From contig NZ_JACYMO010000002.1 in assembly GCF_014838825.1 (NCBI RefSeq), forward strand, positions 1-64,000: DNA of 64,000 nt. Direction: 5' to 3'. The translations under genes were made by a program, and so were the position numbers. The notes under the pieces were generated by a model. The model did not search any database, was not told the DNA's origin, and saw only the letters and a list, made by a program, of their open reading frames with translations. Origin of the DNA: Erwinia persicina (GTDB taxonomy: Bacteria > Pseudomonadota > Gammaproteobacteria > Enterobacterales > Enterobacteriaceae). Below, piece after piece: positions 49,357 through 59,582 of this stretch (positions within the stretch are counted from its first letter, which is position 1; every line of letters begins with the position of its first letter).

Positions 49357-52300
49357 ATGAAAAGAATGTTGATAAACGCAACTCAACAAGAAGAGTTGCG
49401 TGTCGCCCTCGTTGACGGACAACGTCTGTACGATCTGGATATTGAAAGCCCTGGACACGAACAGAAAAAAGCCAACATCTACAAAGGCAAGATCACCCGC
49501 ATTGAACCCAGCCTTGAAGCCGCATTTGTTGATTACGGCGCTGAACGGCACGGTTTCCTACCTCTGAAAGAAATTTCCCGCGAATACTTCCCTGCTAACT
49601 ATAACGCCCATGGTCGTCCAAACATTAAGGATGTACTGCGTGAAGGTCAGGAAGTCATCGTCCAGATCGATAAAGAAGAACGTGGCAATAAAGGCGCAGC
49701 CCTGACCACCTTTATCAGTCTGGCAGGGAGCTATCTGGTTCTGATGCCAAACAACCCACGAGCCGGCGGTATTTCACGTCGTATCGAAGGGGATGACCGC
49801 ACCGAACTGAAAGAGGCCCTTTCCGCTCTGGAACTGCCAGACGGCATGGGTCTGATTGTCCGCACCGCAGGCGTAGGCAAGCAAGCTGATGCGCTGCAGT
49901 GGGATCTGAGCTTCCGTCTGAAGCATTGGGAAGCCATTAAAAAAGCCGCTGACAGCCGCCCTGCGCCGTTCCTGATCCATCAGGAAAGCAACGTGATTGT
50001 CCGTGCCTTCCGTGATTACCTGCGCCAGGACATCGGCGAAATCCTGATCGATAACCCGAAAGTGCTTGAGCTGGCTCGTCAGCATATCGCCGCCCTGGGC
50101 CGTCCGGATTTCAGCAGCAAAATTAAACTGTACACCGGTGAAATCCCGCTGTTCAGTCATTACCAGATCGAATCGCAGATTGAATCTGCCTTCCAGCGCG
50201 AAGTGCGTCTTCCTTCCGGCGGCTCGATTGTTATCGACTCCACCGAAGCGCTGACCGCCATTGACATCAACTCTGCACGCGCCACGCGCGGCGGCGACAT
50301 TGAAGAAACGGCGTTTAACACCAACCTTGAAGCCGCTGACGAAATTGCCCGCCAGCTGCGCCTGCGTGACCTGGGTGGCCTGATCGTTATCGACTTTATC
50401 GATATGACACCCGTCCGTCACCAGCGTGCGGTAGAAAACCGCCTGCGCGAAGCCGTGCGTCAGGATCGTGCCCGTATTCAGATCAGCCATATCTCTCGCT
50501 TCGGCCTGCTGGAAATGTCGCGTCAGCGCCTCAGCCCGTCGCTGGGTGAGTCCAGCCATCACGTTTGCCCGCGCTGTAGCGGCACCGGCACCATCCGTGA
50601 TAACGAATCTCTTGCACTGTCCATTCTGCGTCTGATTGAAGAAGAAGCGCTGAAAGAGAACACCAAAGAAGTGCATGCCATCGTGCCTGTCCAGGTTGCC
50701 TCTTACCTGCTGAACGAGAAGCGTGAAGCCGTCAGTGCCATTGAAAAACGCCAGGGTGGCGTCAAAGCAATTATCGTCCCTAACGATAATATGCAGACAC
50801 CACACTACTCGGTGCTGCGCGTTCGCACCGGCGAAGAAACGCAGACACTCAGTTACCATCTGCCTAAACTGCACGAAGCCGAAATGGCGCTGCCTTCTGA
50901 AGAAGAGCACGCCGAGCGCAAGCGCCCTGAGCAGCCTGCCCTCGCCGCCTTCGTCATGCCTGATGCGCCACCAGCGCCACAGGAAGAAACCGCAGAAGTG
51001 GCCGTGACTCAGCCGGTTGCACAACTACAGGTCAAAGCCCCTGCCGCCGCTGCGCAGCCGGGTCTGGTCAGCCGCTTACTCAGCGGGCTGAAAAAGCTGT
51101 TTGCTGCCGAAGAGAAACCGGCTGAACAGCCTCAGCCGCCGGTTGCAGAAGAAAAACCGACCGAAGCAGCCACCCCAGCGCGTGGTGAACGTCGCAATAA
51201 CCGCCGTCAGAACAACAACCGTCGCGACCGCAACGGCGAGCGTAATGAACGTTATGGCGATCGTAACGAACGCAACGGCGAGCGTAGCGACCGCAATGGC
51301 GAACGTAACGACCGCAATGGCGAACGTAACGACCGCAACGGTGAACGTAACGACCGCAACGGCGAACGTAACGACCGCAACGGTGAACGTAACGACCGCA
51401 ACGGTGAACGTAACGACCGCAACAGTGAGCGTAATACCGACCGCAGCAGTGAGCGTAATACCGACCGCAGCAGTGAGCGCACCGAGCGCGCCCCGCGCGA
51501 ACGCAATAACGAAGGCCGTGACGACCGTCGTAACAACAAGCGCAACGCGCCGCAGAATGATGCCCGCAGCGAGCGTATGGTGCCGGATGAGTTTGAACGC
51601 AGCGAAACCACGCCGGCTCGTCCGCCGCGTCAGGAGCGTCAGCGTCGTCGTCCTGGTCAGAACCAGGAAGAAAAGCGCCCGGTTGTGCAGGAAGAGCCGA
51701 TCGTTGAGCCGCTGATTGAAACCGCTGAGAATCTGGAAGAGCAGGAAGAGAACGTACAGGTCATGCCGCGTCGTAAGCCGCGCCAGTTGAACCAGAAGGT
51801 GCGTATCGAAACCGCTGAACAGACCGCAGCCCGCTCGTTTGACACTGAAGAAACGGCCCCGGCTGAACAGCCTGTCGCCAGCGAAACCGTGGCCGAAGTG
51901 GCAGACGGTGACGATCGCGATGGCAACAACATGCCACGTCGTTCACGTCGTTCACCGCGCCACCTGCGCGTGAGTGGCCAGCGTCGTCGTCGTTACCGTG
52001 ATGAGCGCTACCCAACACAGTCACCGATGCCGCTGGCTAATGCTGCTGCATCACCAGAAATGGCTTCCGGTAAAGTATGGGTGTCTTACCCGGTAGCACA
52101 GGGCAGCGATCACGAAACGCATGAAGAACCTGGCCATTCTGTGGTTCCTGCTTACGGCCACGCTGACGTTGATGCGCCACAGGCCGTAGCAGCCGCAGAC
52201 AGCATCATCAGCGCGAAGGATGAAAACCATGAACCCGCTGTTGTCGCTCCTGTTGCAGAAGCTTCTGCAATTGAAGCTCCGGCAGCAGAACAGGCAGCCC

Positions 52301-52983
52301 CTGTGCAGCTTGCGGAACCCCAGCCTGAAAATCTGCCAGAAATCACTCCGGTGATCGCGGAAGAGACGTCGGCCATCGATGCACCGGTAAGTGAAGAGCC
52401 GGCCGTCATCTCTTCTGCTGATGAAGCTGTCGCAGAAGAGACCGCTGCCGCGTCTGTTTCGGCAGACGACGTTCAGACAGAACCGGCCTTCGTTGCCGTT
52501 GATGCCGTGGCTGAAATCGTTGAAGAAGCGAAGCAGGCTGCACCTGAGCAGCAGGCAGCCGAGATTGCTCACGCCGCGCCGGTTGAAGTCAGCGACGCGC
52601 TTGAGCAGCAGGTTGCTGAAGTGCTTCATGCACCGGAAGTGGCAGCGGAACCCGTTGTTACTCAGGAACCGCATGCGCCTGTCCCTGCCCGCGATGAACC
52701 TGTCGCTGAAGCAGAGACACCTGTCGCGGCTGAACCTGTTGTTAACGCACCGGTTGTTACTGAAACGGCTCAGGCTGAAATCGTGCCCGCTGCACAACCG
52801 GCTCAGAGCAACTTCAAGCTGCATGCCACGGCACCGATGACAAAAGCACCGGCTCCGGCTTACCAGCCAGAGACCCCACCTCAGAGCGACTGGGTGCGTC
52901 CGGACTTTAACTTTGAAGGTAAGGGATCTGCTGGCGGCCACGCGGCGACCCACCAGGCGACGGCTCCGGCCACGCGTCCTTAA
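49357..52983 (+). CDS. rne: Ribonuclease E
   Basis: 1208 residues (E. coli 1061). Catalytic half (1-530) is nearly identical to E. coli: S1 domain ([20 protein letters not shown]), DNase I-like metal Asp residues in [15 protein letters not shown] and [14 protein letters not shown], and zinc-link [10 protein letters not shown]. The scaffold half has a membrane-binding helix ([15 protein letters not shown], about 568-582), an Arg-rich RNA-binding segment expanded by six NGERNDR-type repeats, the RhlB-side [20 protein letters not shown] segment, a long Ala/Glu/Pro/Val-rich region, and the PNPase-binding tail with [11 protein letters not shown]. Core of the RNA degradosome. Confidence 0.98.
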   Translation: MKRMLINATQQEELRVALVDGQRLYDLDIESPGHEQKKANIYKGKITRIEPSLEAAFVDYGAERHGFLPLKEISREYFPANYNAHGRPNIKDVLREGQEVIVQIDKEERGNKGAALTTFISLAGSYLVLMPNNPRAGGISRRIEGDDRTELKEALSALELPDGMGLIVRTAGVGKQADALQWDLSFRLKHWEAIKKAADSRPAPFLIHQESNVIVRAFRDYLRQDIGEILIDNPKVLELARQHIAALGRPDFSSKIKLYTGEIPLFSHYQIESQIESAFQREVRLPSGGSIVIDSTEALTAIDINSARATRGGDIEETAFNTNLEAADEIARQLRLRDLGGLIVIDFIDMTPVRHQRAVENRLREAVRQDRARIQISHISRFGLLEMSRQRLSPSLGESSHHVCPRCSGTGTIRDNESLALSILRLIEEEALKENTKEVHAIVPVQVASYLLNEKREAVSAIEKRQGGVKAIIVPNDNMQTPHYSVLRVRTGEETQTLSYHLPKLHEAEMALPSEEEHAERKRPEQPALAAFVMPDAPPAPQEETAEVAVTQPVAQLQVKAPAAAAQPGLVSRLLSGLKKLFAAEEKPAEQPQPPVAEEKPTEAATPARGERRNNRRQNNNRRDRNGERNERYGDRNERNGERSDRNGERNDRNGERNDRNGERNDRNGERNDRNGERNDRNGERNDRNSERNTDRSSERNTDRSSERTERAPRERNNEGRDDRRNNKRNAPQNDARSERMVPDEFERSETTPARPPRQERQRRRPGQNQEEKRPVVQEEPIVEPLIETAENLEEQEENVQVMPRRKPRQLNQKVRIETAEQTAARSFDTEETAPAEQPVASETVAEVADGDDRDGNNMPRRSRRSPRHLRVSGQRRRRYRDERYPTQSPMPLANAAASPEMASGKVWVSYPVAQGSDHETHEEPGHSVVPAYGHADVDAPQAVAAADSIISAKDENHEPAVVAPVAEASAIEAPAAEQAAPVQLAEPQPENLPEITPVIAEETSAIDAPVSEEPAVISSADEAVAEETAAASVSADDVQTEPAFVAVDAVAEIVEEAKQAAPEQQAAEIAHAAPVEVSDALEQQVAEVLHAPEVAAEPVVTQEPHAPVPARDEPVAEAETPVAAEPVVNAPVVTETAQAEIVPAAQPAQSNFKLHATAPMTKAPAPAYQPETPPQSDWVRPDFNFEGKGSAGGHAATHQATAPATRP
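51301..51426 (+). repeat. 21-bp tandem repeat inside rne (six units)
   Basis: Six head-to-tail units, each like GAACGTAACGACCGCAACGG plus one base, at 51301, 51322, 51343, 51364, 51385 and 51406, differing only at a few third positions. Each encodes E-R-N-D-R-N-G/S. Degenerate copies precede it from 51237. In frame, so copy changes alter length but keep the frame. Confidence 0.95.
51424..51471 (+). repeat. 24-bp tandem duplication inside rne
   Basis: Two identical 24-base units (51424-51447 and 51448-51471) encode S-E-R-N-T-D-R-S twice, followed by a partial third. It adjoins the 21-bp repeat array in the Arg-rich segment. Confidence 0.93.
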
Positions 52984-53005
52984 TACCGGATAAAGCGTCA
53001 ATCAG

Positions 53006-53033
53006 GCCCTGACCTCTGGTCAGGGCTTTTTTT
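53006..53033 (+). terminator. Intrinsic terminator of rne
   Basis: GCCCTGACC-TCT-GGTCAGGGC (53006-53026) followed by seven T residues, 23 bases after the rne stop. Confidence 0.9.
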
Positions 53034-53129
53034 ATGCCCTCACTTCACTGAATACCTTTTTCTCTGTTTCACCTTCCCCCCGGGCTGTGGCAGAGTGGCT
53101 GTCCTGTTTTCAACCCAAAGGCTGACAGC

Positions 53130-53879
53130 GTGACCGTTAAAAATATTCTCCTCACCGGCGCAAGTGGGCGCATCGGGCGTACCTTTTTCAATGCCATGAA
53201 GGAGAGCTGGCGCTTCGTACTGACCGACCTTAGCCTGCCGGCTTACGATGTACCTTCTCCGCACCGGTTTATTCCAGCTGACCTCTCGCTGCCGGGGGTG
53301 GCTGCCGAGCTGTTGCGCGGAGAGACGTTTGATGCGGTGATTCATCTGGCCGGCATTCCCGATGCCGGTGCGGCTTTCGAAGACCTGCTGCCCGCCAATA
53401 TTTTATCTACGACTTACCTGCTTGAAGCCGTGTCGCATACCCCCTGCCCGCGCTTTATTTTTGCCAGCAGCGCACAGACTATCGAAGGGTATCCTGAAGA
53501 CGTGCAGATCCACCCGGGTATGGCGGTGGCTCCGGCCAATTTATACGGCGTGACGAAATGCTACGGGGAAGCACTCTGCTCCTTTTACGCCACTCAGCGC
53601 GGCATAAGCTGCGTGGCACTGCGGATAGGGGCATTTGAAACCCGCTGCCCCAGCAACCTGAAAAACGCCAGAGACTACAGCGCCTGGCTCAGTCCGGAGG
53701 ATGGCGTCAGGCTGCTGACCGCAGCGGTAACGGCAGAAAATATTACGTTCTTTATTGGCTACGGGATCTCAGATAACCGGTTTAAACGATTTGATCTGAG
53801 TCAGACTCGCGAGGTGCTGGGCTATCAGCCCCGGGATAATGCTTTCAGCGAATTTGTCCCGGAACAGTCGATCTTTTAA
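53130..53879 (+). CDS. NAD-dependent epimerase/dehydratase family protein, uronate dehydrogenase-like
   Basis: 249 residues. Extended SDR fold: NAD site LLTGASGRIGRTF, Asp of VLTDLS for NAD ribose, IHLAGIP, FASSAQTIEGYP, and catalytic YGVTK. The C-terminal part (SAWLSPEDGVRLLTAAV, FFIGYGISDNRFKRFDLS, VLGYQPRDNAFSEF) resembles uronate dehydrogenases, which oxidise galacturonate or glucuronate to the aldarolactone. GTG start with AAAGG upstream. It stands alone between rne and flgL, which adjoin in E. coli. No other uronate gene is near, so the substrate is uncertain. Confidence 0.72.
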   Translation: MTVKNILLTGASGRIGRTFFNAMKESWRFVLTDLSLPAYDVPSPHRFIPADLSLPGVAAELLRGETFDAVIHLAGIPDAGAAFEDLLPANILSTTYLLEAVSHTPCPRFIFASSAQTIEGYPEDVQIHPGMAVAPANLYGVTKCYGEALCSFYATQRGISCVALRIGAFETRCPSNLKNARDYSAWLSPEDGVRLLTAAVTAENITFFIGYGISDNRFKRFDLSQTREVLGYQPRDNAFSEFVPEQSIF

Positions 53880-53886
53880 CGGCGGC

Positions 53887-53926
53887 AAAAAAAACCCGCT
53901 GCCAACAGAGAGCTGTCGGCAGCGGG
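53887..53926 (-). terminator. Intrinsic terminator of flgKL
   Basis: On the minus strand CCCGCTGCC pairs with GGCAGCGGG (53895-53926) around a 14-base region with further pairing, followed by eight T residues. It lies 49 bases past the flgL stop. Confidence 0.88.
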
Positions 53927-53974
53927 ACAAACTGAACGTACCCGGTTAAAGCACGTTCAAATTCTGATGTCAGA

Positions 53975-54940
53975 TTATCGATTCAAACTAAACAGTGACA
54001 GCTTGGACATCTGCTGGAATACGGTATAGGACGCCTGCAGGGCGGCCTGCTGCATGGTGTAACTGGAAATGGTTTCGGTCGTATCTGCGCCGATCAGTCC
54101 GCTGACCTTATTTTTCAGACTGAGCGTGGTGTCATCCCCTTTCGCATCCAGTTTCCCCAGTTCATCAAGATTGGTACCAATCTGTGCACGAACCGCTGAC
54201 ACGTTTTCCTGCGCATTGCGCAGTCCGCGGTTGGCTTTACCCATATTAAGGGCCTCGGCATCCACCGCCGCCTGGTCGGCATTTTCCAGCGGGACCTTCA
54301 GCGATTTGATCGCCGTATCCAGAATGGTAAAGATATTACTTTCACTGGCCGTACCGTCAGGCTCTTTCACCGCGCTGCTGGTGAGTGAGTCGAATATCTG
54401 CGCACCGGTGTGGTTGATGATCAGCGTACGGCTGGCATCCACCTTCTGGGAAATGGGTGTATCCCCGCCCTGATAAGTGGTGTTTCCGTTCGCATCCGTC
54501 ACAAACGGTGGCGTATCGCTTTCATAACCGGCAAATACATAACGGCCATTGCCGTCGGTGCTGTTGGCCAGGTTCAGCATCTGTGCACGAATCCCTTCTA
54601 ACTGCGTCGCATAAGAGGCGCGGTCTGTGTCAGATAAGATACCGTTGGATGCAGCCACTACCGTAGTCTGCGCGCTGATGATAACGTCCACCGCCTGTTT
54701 CAGCGTGGTATCTTCCGTCGACTGGTTCTGTGTGGCAAACACGCGCGCCGTTTTGTACTGGGCGGTTTCCGCCTGAGCCTGGGACACTACCACCGCCTGC
54801 GCTGCGGCCACCGGATCGTCCGACGGTCGGTTCACCCGGTTGCCGGTCGCGAGCTGTTCACCCACTTTCAGCCAGCTCGCCTGAGAAGTCTGGATGCCGC
54901 GCATCTGCTGGTCATAGATCATGCCGGTACTGAGTCGCAT
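53975..54940 (-). CDS. flgL: Hook-filament junction protein FlgL (HAP3)
   Basis: 321 residues (E. coli 317). Flagellin-like N-terminus MRLSTGMIYDQQMRGIQ, LATGNRVNRPSDDPVAA, and C-terminal heptad helix TISSYTMQQAALQASYTVFQ. Joins FlgK to the filament. Exported by the flagellar machine with its FlgN chaperone. 23 bases after flgK; likely read from the sigma-28 promoter before flgK. Confidence 0.96.
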   Translation of the reverse strand: MRLSTGMIYDQQMRGIQTSQASWLKVGEQLATGNRVNRPSDDPVAAAQAVVVSQAQAETAQYKTARVFATQNQSTEDTTLKQAVDVIISAQTTVVAASNGILSDTDRASYATQLEGIRAQMLNLANSTDGNGRYVFAGYESDTPPFVTDANGNTTYQGGDTPISQKVDASRTLIINHTGAQIFDSLTSSAVKEPDGTASESNIFTILDTAIKSLKVPLENADQAAVDAEALNMGKANRGLRNAQENVSAVRAQIGTNLDELGKLDAKGDDTTLSLKNKVSGLIGADTTETISSYTMQQAALQASYTVFQQMSKLSLFSLNR

Positions 54941-54963
54941 GGTATTAATTCCTCTGCAATAAA

Positions 54964-56607
54964 TTAGCTGACAGCACTAATCAGTGACTGAAAAATGGTG
55001 GAAGCGGTCTGCAATACCTGGGCATTGGCCATGTAGTACTGCTGATAGCGCGTCAGATTCGAATACTCTTCATCGAGGTTAACCCCGGAAACCGACTGCT
55101 GCTGGTTGGTCAGCTGCGTTACCACGGCCGTCTGGGTCTTACTGGTGGTTTGCAGCGTACTGGTTTTGTTACCCACCTCAGCCACCAGGCTGGCGTAACC
55201 CTGCGTCAGGGTGCTCTTACCGTTGATCACGTTCGCGGTCTGCAAGGCCAGCAGCTTTTGCACATTCTCATTGTTGCTCGCGCCCCCCGTCGAACTGGCG
55301 GCAGCCAGCTCAGACTCCTTGGTCACCAGCACGCTCATGTCACTGACTACACTTGCAACCGGCTTGATGGTAAAGCTGTCTTTACTGGCGGGCAGCTGGT
55401 CATACGCAACGGAAAGACCGTCAAATGACAGCGTCTTCGCCGTAGCATCAACGGTTACCGTTGACTTGGTGTTATCCGACAGACGGGTCGCCGTCCAGTT
55501 AGTGCCGTCGTAACTGACAGAGTAATCAGACGCCTGCACCTTAGTGGTATCACTCCACGTGGCCGTCAGGGACGCGCCACCGGTATTGTTGGTGTTAGCC
55601 AGTACAGAAGGCTTGCCAAGACTGAAGAAAGCGCCGCCGTCCTCGCCCTGGCTATCTTTGCCCTGCATATGCTGGGCGTTAAAGCTGGTACCCAGCGCCA
55701 TCGCCAGCTGGCCGACCTGATTGCGTGCGCCGTCAAGATCGCTGCGGAACGCCAGCAGGCCACCCAGTGAACCGGTGGTGATCAGCTTTTCAGAGAACTG
55801 CGTTTTTGCGCCCGTAGCCGGATCGACGGTGGCGAGTGTGGTACGCGCCGGATCGGCGCTGGACGGCACCGCCGCCAGCTGGCTGTAGGTGTCACCCTGC
55901 ACCAGGGAGATACCGTTGCCGATGGAGATATTGTAACTGCCGCCATTCTGCTGGCTGACATTCACCCCCACCAGCTTATTCAGCTCACTGACCAGCTGAT
56001 CGCGCTGATCCAGTAAATTATTCGGTTCGCTGCCCGCACCAGCGCCCTTCAGCTTAGTGATCTGCTGATTAACGTTCGCGATCTGTTTGGCGTAGTTATT
56101 AATCTGGTCGACAGTTGCCTTCACCGAGGTGTTCACGCTGCTGTCGAGATTCGATAAATAGGTATCGGTCACCTGGAACTGATTCACCAGTCCCTGCGCT
56201 TTGCCGATGACGGCCTGGCGCGCAGAGGAGTCGCTGGCATTGCTGGACAGCGTCTGCAGCGAGCTGAAAAAGTCCTGAATATTGGTCGACAGCGTATTCG
56301 TGGTGCTGGAAAAGATGTCATCAAGACTGGAGATCTGACCGTACTGGGTAGTGATCGCGCTGGACTGTGCGCTGGCCGCACGCAGCTGGTTGGTGATGAA
56401 CTGATCGTATTCGCGATAGACTGTCGAGACATTCGCCCCGTTGCCGTAATAATTGTTACCGCTCAGGGTACTGTTCGCCTGAGCCAGCACGGTGGTCTGG
56501 CGTGAATAACCGGTAACGGCATAGTTAGTGATGTTGTTACTGGTGGTATTCAGCGCGGCGGATGCGGCGCTTAACCCGCTCATTGCGGTATTAATTAAGT
56601 TTGCCAT
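54964..56607 (-). CDS. flgK: Hook-filament junction protein FlgK (HAP1)
   Basis: 547 residues, same as E. coli. N-terminal D0 helix MANLINTAMSGLSAASAALN with TTSNNITNYAVTGYSRQ, and C-terminal D0 VNLDEEYSNLTRYQQYYMANAQ. First junction protein after the hook. A FliA promoter precedes it, so flgKL can be raised apart from flgBCDEFGHIJ. Confidence 0.97.
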   Translation of the reverse strand: MANLINTAMSGLSAASAALNTTSNNITNYAVTGYSRQTTVLAQANSTLSGNNYYGNGANVSTVYREYDQFITNQLRAASAQSSAITTQYGQISSLDDIFSSTTNTLSTNIQDFFSSLQTLSSNASDSSARQAVIGKAQGLVNQFQVTDTYLSNLDSSVNTSVKATVDQINNYAKQIANVNQQITKLKGAGAGSEPNNLLDQRDQLVSELNKLVGVNVSQQNGGSYNISIGNGISLVQGDTYSQLAAVPSSADPARTTLATVDPATGAKTQFSEKLITTGSLGGLLAFRSDLDGARNQVGQLAMALGTSFNAQHMQGKDSQGEDGGAFFSLGKPSVLANTNNTGGASLTATWSDTTKVQASDYSVSYDGTNWTATRLSDNTKSTVTVDATAKTLSFDGLSVAYDQLPASKDSFTIKPVASVVSDMSVLVTKESELAAASSTGGASNNENVQKLLALQTANVINGKSTLTQGYASLVAEVGNKTSTLQTTSKTQTAVVTQLTNQQQSVSGVNLDEEYSNLTRYQQYYMANAQVLQTASTIFQSLISAVS

Positions 56608-56693
56608 TTCGGTTCCTTGTTAACCGGCAACTGCGAGCCAGCATTGACGAATCATTTGCCGGAAGCGGGTTAACCCCATCCGGCCTGAAAAGG

Positions 56694-56720
56694 TTATCGG
56701 TTAAATCGGGGTAAACTTGA
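56694..56720 (-). promoter_or_regulatory. Sigma-28 (FliA) promoter of flgKL
   Basis: On the minus strand TCAAGTTT, an exact 11-base spacer, and ACCGATAA match the FliA consensus TAAAGTTT-N11-GCCGATAA at 7 of 8 positions in each half. It lies 87 bases before the flgK start. Confidence 0.85.
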
Positions 56721-56737
56721 GCCTTCTCCCCACATTT

Positions 56738-57679
56738 TTAAAACAAATCGCCAATATCCTGGCTGTAGGCTTTGACCACTTTTTCACCCATGCTTTTGAA
56801 CTGCTGGATCATGCCGACCAGTTTCTGTGCATACTTAGGATCGGTCGCATACCCCGCGGCCTGCAACGCCTGTGCGCCCTGCTCGGGTGAAGATGCGGTG
56901 GTCACTGCGGCGTAGCGCGGGTTGTTACTCAACAGTTTGACGTAGTCGTTCAGGGCATCGAAGTAGGAGTCATAAACGCGGAATTTCTGCTTTACCTTCT
57001 TCGCCTCACCGTTTTCGAATTCGGTGGTCATGATATCGGTGGTCTTGCCCTGCCAGCTGCCCGTGGCTTTAATGCCGAAGACGTTATAGCTCGGCTTACC
57101 GTCGCGGGTGAGGATCTGACGCTGACCCCAGCCGGATTCCAGCGCAGCCTGCGCAAGGATCAGGTGATGAGGAATACCGCTTTGCTCACTCGCTGCCTGC
57201 GCCGGTTTCGACAGCATGGCGATAAAGTCACCGTTATCTCCCGACAGCGGCATCTCATGGGAAGAGAAACGCGGCACCGCCTTGCGGACAATCTGCTCCA
57301 TTGCAATCGGCGGTAACGTGTTAATAAAGCTCTTATCCAGCGGCATGGGCACCGTACCCGCTTTTTCATTCAGCGGCTTCTGGCCTTCCATCTGTTTAAC
57401 AATGAGATCTGCCAGACCGAGGCCTTTCGCCCCGATCTGCTGGCCAATCTGCTGATCGTACATGGAGGTATAAAGCCGCGTCTGTTCGCTGCTCATCAGG
57501 CCATCCTGAGGCAGCGCCTGGCGCATACTTTTCAACATCATCTGTACAAACATCCCTTCGACCTGTTTGGCCACTTCCCGCGCATGGGCTTTCGGATCGT
57601 TGCCCGCCAGGCGTTTCAGGTTGTTTAGCGAGCGGCTGTCATACGCCGCGCTGGTCAGAGACTGGCTGTGGTCGGTCAT
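56738..57679 (-). CDS. flgJ: Rod cap and muramidase FlgJ
   Basis: 313 residues, same as E. coli. N-terminal rod-cap domain (EGMFVQMMLKSMRQALPQDGL) and C-terminal peptidoglycan hydrolase of the GH73 type with catalytic Glu in LAQAALESGWGQRQIL. Opens the wall for the rod. Start overlaps the flgI stop (ATGA). Confidence 0.97.
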   Translation of the reverse strand: MTDHSQSLTSAAYDSRSLNNLKRLAGNDPKAHAREVAKQVEGMFVQMMLKSMRQALPQDGLMSSEQTRLYTSMYDQQIGQQIGAKGLGLADLIVKQMEGQKPLNEKAGTVPMPLDKSFINTLPPIAMEQIVRKAVPRFSSHEMPLSGDNGDFIAMLSKPAQAASEQSGIPHHLILAQAALESGWGQRQILTRDGKPSYNVFGIKATGSWQGKTTDIMTTEFENGEAKKVKQKFRVYDSYFDALNDYVKLLSNNPRYAAVTTASSPEQGAQALQAAGYATDPKYAQKLVGMIQQFKSMGEKVVKAYSQDIGDLF

Positions 57680-58785
57680 CAGATAATTTCCAGTTTTGCG
57701 TGCAGACAGCCTGCGCTTTCCATGGACTGCAGAATCGACATCAGGTCGATAGGCGTTGCGCCCAGCGCGTTAAGCGCCCGCACTACGCTGTTCAGGTTGG
57801 CGCTGGCATTGACGGTCTGTAACGCCCCACCGCTCTGACGCAGATCGATCTGAGTCTGTGGTGTCACCACCGTCTGACCGCCGCCAAACGGCGTATCCGG
57901 CTGGCTGACGTTTTGCGTCTGGTTCACGGTAACTGACAGGCTGCCCTGCGCGATGGCGCACTGTGTCAGCATCACCTCACGGTTCATCACTACCGAGCCG
58001 GTGCGTGAGTTGATGATCACTTTGGCATCCTGGATCGGCACCGAAACGTCAATGTTCTGAATATCTGCCAGCAGGCGCACCTGAGAAGTGCTGTTCGCTG
58101 ACGAGCGGATTTGCACGGTGCGGCCGTCAACGGCCTGGGCCATACCGTAACCGCCCCGGCTGTTAATGGCGTCGCTGATGCGCTGCGCCATGCTGAAATC
58201 TTCCTGATTGAGGTAGAGACTGACCACGTTGCTGGTGCCGAAGTTGTTCGGCAGCTCACGCTCAATGGTGGCACCGCCGGTGATCCGCCCGCCGTTGACC
58301 TGGTTCACCTGCACACTGCTGCCGCCGGCGGCCGCACTGGCCCCGCCGATCAGAATATTCCCCTGCGCCAGCGCATACACCTGGTTATCCACCCCTTTCA
58401 ACGGTGTCATCAGCAGCGTACCGCCGCGCAGACTTTTGGCGTTCCCCATGGAGGACACCACGACGTCCAGCACCTGGCCCTGACGGCCAAACGCCGGCAG
58501 CTTGGCAGTGACCATCACTGCCGCCACGTTTTTCAGCTGCATATTGGTGCCGGTCGGCACGGTGATCCCCAACTGCGAAAGCATGTTACTCAGGCTCTGC
58601 GTGGTAAACGGCGTCTGCGTCGTCTGGTCACCGGTGCCATCCAGCCCCACCACCAGGCCGTAGCCGATAAGGGAGTTATCGCGCACGCCGCCCACCGTCG
58701 TGAGATCGCGAATACGATCGGCCTGAGCCAGGGTGCTGAACCCCACCATCAGCAGCAGGGCAAATCGAATCAGTACATTACGCAT
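57679..58785 (-). CDS. flgI: Flagellar P-ring protein FlgI
   Basis: 368 residues (E. coli 365). Sec signal peptide ending [11 protein letters not shown]. Conserved [32 protein letters not shown] and C-terminal [16 protein letters not shown]. Forms the rod bushing in peptidoglycan with the FlgA chaperone (outside the window). Confidence 0.97.
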   Translation of the reverse strand: MRNVLIRFALLLMVGFSTLAQADRIRDLTTVGGVRDNSLIGYGLVVGLDGTGDQTTQTPFTTQSLSNMLSQLGITVPTGTNMQLKNVAAVMVTAKLPAFGRQGQVLDVVVSSMGNAKSLRGGTLLMTPLKGVDNQVYALAQGNILIGGASAAAGGSSVQVNQVNGGRITGGATIERELPNNFGTSNVVSLYLNQEDFSMAQRISDAINSRGGYGMAQAVDGRTVQIRSSANSTSQVRLLADIQNIDVSVPIQDAKVIINSRTGSVVMNREVMLTQCAIAQGSLSVTVNQTQNVSQPDTPFGGGQTVVTPQTQIDLRQSGGALQTVNASANLNSVVRALNALGATPIDLMSILQSMESAGCLHAKLEII

Positions 58786-58794
58786 TAAAACCTC

Positions 58795-59496
58795 TTACAT
58801 CGGTGATATGTTCAGGAAGAACCGCTGCAGCCAGCCCATATTCTGCGCTTCATTGATATAGCCGTTACCGACGTATTCAATGCGGGCATCGGCCACCTGA
58901 GTAGAAACAACGCTGTTGCTGGCGCTAATCGTGCGGGGGTTAACCACGCCGGAGAAGCGGATAAACTCTGTTCCCTGATTAATCTCAATCTGTTTCTCAC
59001 CGACCACATTCAGGTTGCCGTTCGGCAGGACCTGATTAACGGTAACGGTGATGGTGCCGGTGAAGGTGTTGTTCGCCGAAGCGCCCCCTTTGCCAGAAAA
59101 ATCATTTTTGCCTTCCCCGGCGAAGGTGGCTTTGTCGCCGCCCAGCAGTCCGACCAGGGCACGCGGTGTGGCAGACAGCCCAAAGCTACTGCTGCCATCA
59201 CGTCCGGCATTGGCTGAAGAACTCTTACTCGCGCTGACATTTTCCTGCAGCGTGATGGTTAACGTGTCGCCAATATTACGCGGGCGTCGATCCTCAAACA
59301 GCGGCTGATAGCCGTAGTTCATCGGCATCACGCCCTGAAAAATAGAGCCGTTGACCAACGCAGGCGAAGCAGGCATCGGCTGGGCCGTTGTCGAACCTTC
59401 CACCAGTGGCTTACGGGGAACTAACGCACAACCGTTAAGCGTTAGCAGCAGCGTGGCCACTAACAAACGTCCAGGCAATGAGATCTGCTGCGCCAT
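58795..59496 (-). CDS. flgH: Flagellar L-ring protein FlgH
   Basis: 233 residues (E. coli 232). Lipoprotein signal ending LTLNGC with Cys23. Conserved [29 protein letters not shown] and [11 protein letters not shown]. Outer-membrane bushing of the rod. The start at 59496 ([10 protein letters not shown]) was chosen because the signal peptide starts there and AAAGG is nearby; the frame opens 19 codons earlier. Confidence 0.95.
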   Translation of the reverse strand: MAQQISLPGRLLVATLLLTLNGCALVPRKPLVEGSTTAQPMPASPALVNGSIFQGVMPMNYGYQPLFEDRRPRNIGDTLTITLQENVSASKSSSANAGRDGSSSFGLSATPRALVGLLGGDKATFAGEGKNDFSGKGGASANNTFTGTITVTVNQVLPNGNLNVVGEKQIEINQGTEFIRFSGVVNPRTISASNSVVSTQVADARIEYVGNGYINEAQNMGWLQRFFLNISPM

Positions 59497-59582
59497 GGAT
59501 ATAAACCTTTCATTACGAGAATATTTTATTAACGGGCCGGGCAAGCCCGGCACCTGTAACGGTCAGACAGGCCGTTTTACAC

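Noticed and set aside
49774..51024. 416-codon open frame antisense to rne
   Set aside because: Shadow of the highly biased codons of the RNase E catalytic half; composition (Q, F, G, V rich) is typical of antisense artefacts.
51301..51471. Direct repeats as a CRISPR array
   Set aside because: Units are head to tail with no spacers and are translated in frame within rne.
51252..51611. Antisense repeat protein (RSPLRSL repeats) and a plus-frame NVTTA repeat protein
   Set aside because: Both are alternative-frame readings of the 21-bp rne repeat; no RBS and no independent support.
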